A stretch of DNA of 64,000 nucleotides from Nitrospirota bacterium (GTDB lineage: Bacteria; Nitrospirota; Nitrospiria; 2-01-FULL-66-17), in the NCBI GenBank assembly GCA_040757335.1, contig JBFLXB010000013.1, forward strand, positions 1-64,000. Reading direction: 5' to 3'. Below the pieces are notes generated by a model. It was not told where the DNA came from. It worked only from the letters and a program-made list of their open reading frames with translations, and made no database searches. The number at the start of each line of letters is the position of its first letter. Position 1 is the stretch's first letter. Made by a program: the position numbers and the translations under genes. This document shows positions 58,660 to 64,000 of the stretch, piece after piece.

Positions 58660-60429
58660 GTGCGGGACAGCGTACAAAGACGGATCGTGTTGTCGATCCT
58701 GATCGTGGGCGTGGCGTCGCTCCTGGTGGGGCTGTCCCTCGTCTACTTCATCGGCAAGTCCACGCTCAAACGCACGATCGGCGCCAACTTCGAGGAGTTG
58801 GCCGACGTGACCGCCAAAAAGCTCGATGAGTCGATCAATCACCACGTCGAACAAGCCGTGTTCCTGGCCGGTCTCAAGGAGGTGTTCGCCGTGGTCGAGC
58901 GCTCCAACGCGCGTCCTCCCTCGCCGGCGTTGGACGGACAGATCCAGAGCGACTGGCCTCAACTGGGTGCCGCGGATCGCGAAGTGTCGCAGGTCGTCGA
59001 GAACCCCGCCGCCGAGGCGTTTCGCGCATTCATGCTGATGGCGGGGCAACAGGCGCTCGACCATCCCACCCACGAGATCGTCTTGGCCGCCGACGCGCGC
59101 GGCCGCGTGGTGGCCGCGACGCGCAAACCTTCGGCGTCCGCCTACGGCGAAACCGCCTGGTGGCGGGAATCCTACGCCAACGGCCAGGGGCGCCTGTTCC
59201 TGAGCGACGTGTTGTTCGACGACAACCTCGGGCGGTACGTGTTTATCATCGCCACCCCGATCCGGCGCGACGGCCGCGTCGAAGGGGTGCTGGCCATGGT
59301 CCACGATGCGCGGGCCTTCTACCAATGGGTGACCTCGATCCAGGTCGGCCGAACCGATCATACGATGCTGGTGGCCTCCGACGGGACGCTGCTGTTCTGC
59401 CCGGTGTTTCCCATCAAGAGCCACACGTTGCACCCGACGCTGGTCGCGTCGGTGGTCAGGGGCGGGCGCGGGTGGGGTACCACCACCCACGACGTGCACT
59501 ACCCCGGCTCGGAAGCGATCAACGGCTTCGCCCCGGTCCGGGCGTCGACCATGCCGGGGACCAGCTTCGGCGGCAAGGTCTGGTACATCTTCACCAGTCA
59601 GGACCCCCGCGAGACCTACGGACCGGTCTACACGCTGTTGCTCTGGATCATCGCGTCGGGAGCGGCCGCGATCGGGTTGTTGATTCTCCTGGGGCTCGCG
59701 GCGGCCAAACGCATCGTCCGGCCCATTCAGATCGTGCAGGCCGGGGCGCAAGTGATTGGAAACGGCAATCTCAATCACCGCATCCACGTGGACACCGACG
59801 ATGAAATCGGCGTGCTGGCGAAGGGGATCAACGAGATGGCCGCCAAACTATCCACCTCGTACAACGAGCTGGAACGGATGGTGGAAGAACGCACGCGAGC
59901 GCTCGCGCAACGCACGAGTCAGCTCGAGCAGCGCAATCAGGAATTGTTCCTCCTGTACGCCATCGCGTCGTCGCTCAACAAAGCGCAGTCGCTCGACGAT
60001 GTGCTGGGTGAATTGCTGAACAAAGTGCTCGGTGGCGTGGAGGCGCACGCGGTGTTTATTGGATTGGCCGAACCCGACCGCGGCGTGACGCTCCACGGGC
60101 GGCCGCACGCGATCGCGGCGCAGGACGAGATGACCCACCTCGCGGAATCGGTCGTCCAGCAGGTGTTGGCCGCCGGCGATTTGGTCGTGGTGCCCGACAC
60201 CAGCCAAGACCTCGAGTATCACGCCTTCACCCGCCAAGCGAAGGCCTTGATCGGCATTCCGCTCCGCGCCAAAGACAAGACCGTGGGCGCCATCGTGCTG
60301 GCTTACCTGAAGCCGCGTGTTCCCACGCCCGAGGAACGGGAGTTCTTCGGCTCGATCGGCCATCAAGCGGGGGTGGTGGTGGAAAACGCCAGGCTCTTCG
60401 CCGTGTTCAAGAACCTCGCCAGCTCTTGA
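58660..60429 (+). CDS. Cache-HAMP-GAF sensor without output domain
   Basis: 589 residues: TM1 (RRIVLSILIVGVASLLVGLSLV), a large periplasmic double Cache domain (about 40-315), TM2 (LLLWIIASGAAAIGLLILLGLA), HAMP (IVRPIQIVQAGAQVIGNGNL to IGVLAKGINEMA), a coiled-coil (YNELERMVEERTRALAQRTS), and a GAF domain (about 440-580). No histidine-kinase, GGDEF, EAL or methyl-accepting domain follows. The next gene (rsmA) overlaps the stop, so there is no room for one. It may act with a separate partner. Confidence 0.85.
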   Translation: MRDSVQRRIVLSILIVGVASLLVGLSLVYFIGKSTLKRTIGANFEELADVTAKKLDESINHHVEQAVFLAGLKEVFAVVERSNARPPSPALDGQIQSDWPQLGAADREVSQVVENPAAEAFRAFMLMAGQQALDHPTHEIVLAADARGRVVAATRKPSASAYGETAWWRESYANGQGRLFLSDVLFDDNLGRYVFIIATPIRRDGRVEGVLAMVHDARAFYQWVTSIQVGRTDHTMLVASDGTLLFCPVFPIKSHTLHPTLVASVVRGGRGWGTTTHDVHYPGSEAINGFAPVRASTMPGTSFGGKVWYIFTSQDPRETYGPVYTLLLWIIASGAAAIGLLILLGLAAAKRIVRPIQIVQAGAQVIGNGNLNHRIHVDTDDEIGVLAKGINEMAAKLSTSYNELERMVEERTRALAQRTSQLEQRNQELFLLYAIASSLNKAQSLDDVLGELLNKVLGGVEAHAVFIGLAEPDRGVTLHGRPHAIAAQDEMTHLAESVVQQVLAAGDLVVVPDTSQDLEYHAFTRQAKALIGIPLRAKDKTVGAIVLAYLKPRVPTPEEREFFGSIGHQAGVVVENARLFAVFKNLASS

Positions 60430-61256
60430 TTGCTCCGGATCATCCGGTCGACATCTCCGCGGTGCACCCACCACTCCGTCCTCGCAAGTCCCTCGGACAG
60501 TGTTTTCTCACGGATCGCCGCATCGCGGAAAAAATCGTGGGCTTGGCCGACGTGACGCGCGAGGACCGCGTGGTGGAGATCGGTCCCGGGCGGGGGATCC
60601 TGACGCGACTGCTCGCCGAACGCGCGGGCGAACTGACCGCCGTCGAGTTGGACAGCCGTTGGCACGCGGCGTTGCAGGCCGAATTCGGACAGACCGCGCA
60701 CGTGCGAGTGGTGCACGCCGATGCGTTGACGTACCGATTCGAAGACCTGGCATCCCCGTTCAAGGTCGTCGCCAACCTGCCCTATTACCTGTCCACGCCG
60801 ATCTTGTTTCGACTGCTCGGGCTCCGTGGGCGGGTCGGCCTGATGGTGCTCATGCTGCAGCGGGAAGTGGTGGACCGTCTGGTGGCGCGACCGCACACGA
60901 AAGCCTACGGGGCGCTGTCCGTGATGGTGGCCTACGCGGCCGAAGTTCGGAAGGGTTTTACGGTCGCGCCGGGAAGTTTTCATCCACGACCGGCCGTGCA
61001 CTCGGCGGTGGTGACGATCGCGCCGCGGCCTTCGCCCGCCATTGCCGTGCGAGACGAGGCCGTGCTGATTCCCCTCGTGCGCGCCGCGTTCGCACACCGG
61101 CGCAAGATGCTGGCGAACGCGCTCAAGGACGAGGGATTCGACGCGGCCCGGCTTGAGGCGGCCCTGCGGAAAGCGGAGATCGACGGCACGCGGCGCGGCG
61201 AAACCCTCGACCTCGGGGAGTTCGGGCGTTTGGCCGACGCACTGGTCGAAGCCTAG
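60426..61256 (+). CDS. rsmA: 16S rRNA dimethyladenosine transferase RsmA (KsgA)
   Basis: Dimethylates two adjacent adenines (A1518/A1519) in 16S rRNA. A 276-residue protein with QCFLTDRRIAEKIV, EIGPGRGILTRLLA (SAM site), VELDSRW and the catalytic VVANLPYYLSTPILF (NLPY). The C-terminal domain has FHPRPAVHSAVVTI. It begins with a TTG at 60426 that overlaps the sensor stop (TTGA), so the start is inferred. The gene is followed by a palindromic repeat. Confidence 0.95.
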   Translation: MIAPDHPVDISAVHPPLRPRKSLGQCFLTDRRIAEKIVGLADVTREDRVVEIGPGRGILTRLLAERAGELTAVELDSRWHAALQAEFGQTAHVRVVHADALTYRFEDLASPFKVVANLPYYLSTPILFRLLGLRGRVGLMVLMLQREVVDRLVARPHTKAYGALSVMVAYAAEVRKGFTVAPGSFHPRPAVHSAVVTIAPRPSPAIAVRDEAVLIPLVRAAFAHRRKMLANALKDEGFDAARLEAALRKAEIDGTRRGETLDLGEFGRLADALVEA

Positions 61257-61278
61257 TCTCTCCGTCGGGAACGGAGGT

Positions 61279-61406
61279 GACGCCTGTTCAGGAACGTGCC
61301 AGATGCCAGGCGGAGCTGCGCGCCCGCACCGCAGCGTACTGTATGCGTACGTGAGGAGCGGACGCGCAGCGACAACGCCGCAGATGGCCGTTCCTGAACA
61401 GGCGTC
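61279..61406 (-). repeat. Long palindromic repeat, copy F
   Basis: The outer arms GACGCCTGTTCAGGAACG and the complement of CGTTCCTGAACAGGCGTC are a perfect inverted repeat. The core in reverse has CCAGATGCCAGGCGG, GCAGCGTACTG, CGTACGTGAGG and CGCCGCAGATGGC. It overlaps the first two bases of the stop codon (61405-61407) of the minus-strand HExxH protein gene, so relative to that gene it lies in the forward sense. Confidence 0.87.
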
Positions 61407-62037
61407 AGAAGCGGAACGTGAGGTTGAGCAGCGCCGACTCCCGGTCGTAACTGAACGACGGGGCCACGGCGTCGGTTCCAGACGCTACGCGCCAGGCATT
61501 GGTCGCCAGCTGAGTCGCCGCGGCGGCAAACACTACCCCGCGAGAAAATCCGGTGGACTCGCGGATCCCGACGGGGTCGTAACGGGCGTCCTCCCGCGGC
61601 GCCAGGTAGAAGGCAAACACGGTATACCAGAAGAAGTCCGTGCCGCTGAAAAACAGCAACGCCCGATTGTAGGTGGTCGGCTCACGGCGATAGCTCTGTA
61701 ACGCGAGTTCAAACGTATAACTGGCGGCGATTTCCCCGCCCAGGCGGTAGGGCAAGACAGACTCGTCGGGGATTCCCGTTGCAGTGCTGAGCCCCAAGAA
61801 GAACGAACCGTCGTCCTCCCCGAAGAACTTGAAGGTGGCTTTGTCGGCGCCGACGCCTTGAGCGACGAGGATATGACCAGATTCGTGGATCGCGAGGTTG
61901 GTCAGAAACGCGAAACCGATTTCGAGCGGGCCGGAGAGAGACCAGCCGTCGTCGCCGGCCGCGGGTCGCGGCGTGCTGAGAATCGATGCGAGCCCCACCG
62001 CCGCCATCCCCATCCAGATCGTGTGCGTTCGCGACAT
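61405..62037 (-). CDS. Exported protein with HExxH motif
   Basis: A 210-residue protein. From ATG 62037 it has a signal peptide (MSRTHTIWMGMAAVGLASIL). The motif NLAIHESGHILVAQG contains HExxH, a possible zinc-metalloprotease-like site, but no third ligand can be pointed to with certainty. The rest holds hydrophobic stretches and aromatic-rich parts (FFSGTDFFWYTVFAFYLAP), ending in LLNLTFRF, an outer-membrane-like terminal Phe. Family unknown. Confidence 0.65.
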   Translation of the reverse strand: MSRTHTIWMGMAAVGLASILSTPRPAAGDDGWSLSGPLEIGFAFLTNLAIHESGHILVAQGVGADKATFKFFGEDDGSFFLGLSTATGIPDESVLPYRLGGEIAASYTFELALQSYRREPTTYNRALLFFSGTDFFWYTVFAFYLAPREDARYDPVGIRESTGFSRGVVFAAAATQLATNAWRVASGTDAVAPSFSYDRESALLNLTFRF

Positions 62038-62146
62038 GCCTGGTGGAGGATAACTTCCATCCGGTATTTGTCCAGGACCGTACACACTCCGGCGCGGCGT
62101 TTTCTCCGGGAGCACGGCGAGGCGGAGGGGCGTTCGCGTCTTGCCC

Positions 62147-62176
62147 TTGGGAGACCGGGGCGGCCCATGTTATGAT
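62147..62176 (+). promoter_or_regulatory. Promoter of TPR gene, leaderless type
   Basis: TTGGGA, 18 bases, TATGAT. The predicted start point is at or next to GTG 62183, and no Shine-Dalgarno site is seen, so the mRNA may be leaderless. Confidence 0.45.
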
Positions 62177-62182
62177 CGCGCT

Positions 62183-62959
62183 GTGCGTGATCACTCGTTC
62201 ACCGAATTGGGCAACCGAGCCTTCAGTCGAGGCGACCTCGCGGCGGCGATGCGGTACTACCAGCGGGCGCTCGACGTCGAGCGCAAAGCCGGGACCGAAC
62301 GCTCGTTGGCGGTGACCCTTGGAAATTTGGCCAACGTGTACGCCAGCATGGGACGGCGCGAGGAGGCCGAAGGGTTGTACCGGCAGGTATTGGACATCGA
62401 GCGACGCCTCGGCGATGAACGCCAGATCGCACTGACCCTCCTGCACCTCGGGAATCTCGCGGCCGACTCGCTGGAGGGGGCAAGGGCCCGCGCGTACTAT
62501 TTCGAGGCCCGCGACCTCCTCGAACGGTTGGGCGAGACCGGGCCGTTGGGCGTCCTGAACCAGAATGTGGGCTTGCTTGCCCGGGAGTCCGGGGAGTACG
62601 ACAACGCCATCGCGGCCTTCGAAGCCGCGCTGGCCCTGATGCGACGAGCCGACGATCGTCGCGGGGTCGCGGCCGTCTATACCAACCTTGGACGCACGTA
62701 TCACCTGATGGGACGGCTCGATGAGGCGTTTGCGTGCTGTTCCACCTCGCAAGCCATGGCCGAGCGCGCCGGTGATGAACTGGCGCTTGCGTCGGCCCGT
62801 TACCACCTGGCGGGCATCTGTGAAGCGCGGGGCGACCGCGCCGCCGCGATCGCCCACTTGCGGATCGTCGTGGACATCGACCGGCGATACGGGTTGCCCA
62901 AGTACGAAGAAAACCGTTCCCGCCTGGCCGTACTGGAAGCCATCGAGAAATCCGGATGA
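62183..62959 (+). CDS. TPR-repeat protein (paralogue)
   Basis: 258 residues with about six TPR units (ELGNRAFSRGDLAAAMRYYQ; TLGNLANVYASMGRREEAEG; VAAVYTNLGRTYHLMGRLDE) and an ending VDIDRRYGLPKYEENRSRLA. It matches the TPR protein at 20701 in repeat order and C-terminal signature. GTG start. Cytoplasmic, partner unknown. It overlaps the next small gene by ATGA. Confidence 0.82.
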   Translation: MRDHSFTELGNRAFSRGDLAAAMRYYQRALDVERKAGTERSLAVTLGNLANVYASMGRREEAEGLYRQVLDIERRLGDERQIALTLLHLGNLAADSLEGARARAYYFEARDLLERLGETGPLGVLNQNVGLLARESGEYDNAIAAFEAALALMRRADDRRGVAAVYTNLGRTYHLMGRLDEAFACCSTSQAMAERAGDELALASARYHLAGICEARGDRAAAIAHLRIVVDIDRRYGLPKYEENRSRLAVLEAIEKSG

Positions 62960-63384
62960 GTCGCGCGGAGGCCGGCACGATGGATGCGGTCCAATCGTGG
63001 CTCGAATCGCGGGGCGTGTGTGTGGACCGCAACGGAGACGGCGTTCTCGGCTTCGAAGCGGCTCGGGACCAGTGCCTGGTGGAGGTCGATCCGACAGGAT
63101 CCGTGCGTTGTCAATTCGGAGTGGATCTCGACGAGCTGCGCGACTTGATCGCGGGATCAGCCACCGAGGACCTTGGCGAGGATGAACTGGTCCGGGCGGC
63201 GCGGTATCATCTGCAAACGATCGCCAAGCCATACGCGGCTCGTCTCATCGCGGGAGGGTTCGCCGAAGAGTACGAAGTGACCGCCGACCACGCGGTCATC
63301 GGGTATGTCCACCCCGTGGATTTCTCGAAGCCCGAGAACGTCTTGTCCGCGCTGGATCGCTGCCTGGGGATTCTCGGCTCGTGA
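62956..63384 (+). CDS. Hypothetical protein between TPR gene and thrB
   Basis: A 142-residue soluble protein. Residues 20-60 read VCVDRNGDGVLGFEAARDQC, and a later part (YHLQTIAKPYAARLIAGGFA) looks helical. Start and stop overlap the neighbours by four bases each (ATGA, GTGA), showing one operon. No family recognised. A regulatory or chaperone-like role for the TPR protein or homoserine kinase is only a guess. Confidence 0.65.
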   Translation: MSRAEAGTMDAVQSWLESRGVCVDRNGDGVLGFEAARDQCLVEVDPTGSVRCQFGVDLDELRDLIAGSATEDLGEDELVRAARYHLQTIAKPYAARLIAGGFAEEYEVTADHAVIGYVHPVDFSKPENVLSALDRCLGILGS

Positions 63385-64000
63385 GCGATCTTCACGACGC
63401 GGTCACGGTTTTTGCGCCCGCCTCGGTCGGCAATGTGGGCCCGGGGTTCGATGTCCTCGGCCTGGCGCTCGCGGGCTTGGGCGACACCGTCCACGCCCGG
63501 AGGATTCCCGGGCGGAAGGTCGTAATCCGGGAGATCCGCGGCGACGCGGGCACACTCCCGACCGACGCGCGCAGGAACACCGCCGGCATTGCCGCGGCCA
63601 AGGTGCTCAAGCTGCTCAAAGCTGATGTCGGCGTCGAATTGATCCTGGAAAAGAACATTCCCGGAAACGGACTCGGCAGCAGCGCGGCCAGCGCCATTGC
63701 TGGGGGATTTTCCGTCAATGCGCTCTGGGGGGCTCCGCTGTCAAAGACGGATCTCCTGCTGCCGTGCGCGGCGGCCGAGGCAACGGTCAGCGGCGGCTAC
63801 TTTCTCGACAACGCAGCCGCTTCGCTGTTCGGGGGGATCAATGTGACCAATCCCGAGGCTCGGGACGTGGTGTCCCTCGGTGGACTCGCCGGAGCGATCA
63901 TTGTCGTGGCGACCCCGCGCTACCAGCTGCTGACCGCGCGCTCGCGCAAGGTCCTGCCCAAGCGCGTGCCCCTCGCGGCAATGATTGCCAACTGCTCACG
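63381..64000 (+). CDS. thrB: Homoserine kinase, partial at window edge
   Basis: The first 206 residues of a GHMP-family kinase that phosphorylates homoserine in threonine biosynthesis. It starts GTG 63381, with VFAPASVGNVGPGFDVLGLA as substrate/ATP region, the GHMP loop NIPGNGLGSSAASAIAGGFS, and SGGYFLDNAAASLFGGI later. The 3' end is cut by the window. The GTGA overlap with the upstream gene supports the start. Confidence 0.9.
   Translation, partial: MSDLHDAVTVFAPASVGNVGPGFDVLGLALAGLGDTVHARRIPGRKVVIREIRGDAGTLPTDARRNTAGIAAAKVLKLLKADVGVELILEKNIPGNGLGSSAASAIAGGFSVNALWGAPLSKTDLLLPCAAAEATVSGGYFLDNAAASLFGGINVTNPEARDVVSLGGLAGAIIVVATPRYQLLTARSRKVLPKRVPLAAMIANCS

Noticed and set aside
1-64000. CRISPR array or rRNA operon
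   Set aside because: No regularly spaced short direct repeats and no rRNA-like sequence were seen on either strand.

Overview
The window comes from a GC-rich, Gram-negative chromosome. It carries a TolC/RND efflux system, many lipobox lipoproteins, a Tat-type signal and outer-membrane proteins. Gene content (def-fmt-rsmB-rpe, CstA, larBC, MalT/LuxR regulators, abundant long intergenic palindromes) is compatible with Nitrospirota or a neighbouring deep phylum. That placement is an inference from style and gene order; no marker phylogeny could be run.

Layout. 1-2411 is the right end of an integrated element (hypothetical gene, paired 20-bp palindromes, excisionase-like HTH gene, tyrosine integrase) that stops at the 3' end of an initiator tRNA-fMet gene. 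Next to the tRNA lie def and fmt, so three initiation-methionine genes sit together, followed by rsmB and rpe. 6.5-12.1 kb: phosphotransferase, cstA, der, with long palindromic repeats at gene ends. 12.1-14.1 kb: a von Willebrand-type lipoprotein paired with a polytopic membrane protein. 14.4-20.7 kb: a TetR-controlled TolC/adaptor/RND efflux operon. 20.7-23.6 kb: TPR protein, exported PEBP and a LuxR-type regulator.

23.6-30.1 kb holds the most system-like block. Five minus-strand genes (TPR protein, HupE/UreJ-like membrane protein, small lipoprotein, DUF4331 protein, lipoprotein truncated haemoglobin) are transcribed away from an ECF sigma factor and its RskA-type anti-sigma factor. 30.1-37.2 kb: a large Ig/beta-helix surface lipoprotein, a MalT-like LuxR regulator and an AraC regulator. 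37.3-44.8 kb: envelope and redox genes (membrane protein plus MBL hydrolase, PEBP, intradiol dioxygenase, ferric-reductase-like flavoprotein plus cytochrome b5, DoxX, cytochrome b561, lipoprotein).

44.8-48.8 kb: two convergent, overlapping genes each encode one GlnE-type nucleotidyltransferase half; one carries ACT-like domains at its N-terminus. 48.9-52.2 kb: AI-2E-family transporter, slipin, and an nfeD gene broken by one extra base. 52.3-58.6 kb: orphan Phd antitoxin, gpsA, Na/Pi-PhoU transporter, larB, larC and a CaCA exchanger, mostly joined by ATGA overlaps. 58.7-64 kb: a Cache-HAMP-GAF sensor without output domain, rsmA, an HExxH protein, a TPR protein, a small protein and the start of thrB.

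The strongest unexplained signal is a family of six long palindromic repeats (about 120-260 bp). Each lies at, or within about 15 bases of, a stop codon, and all six have the same orientation relative to the gene they follow. Their outer arms differ between copies but stay complementary within each copy.
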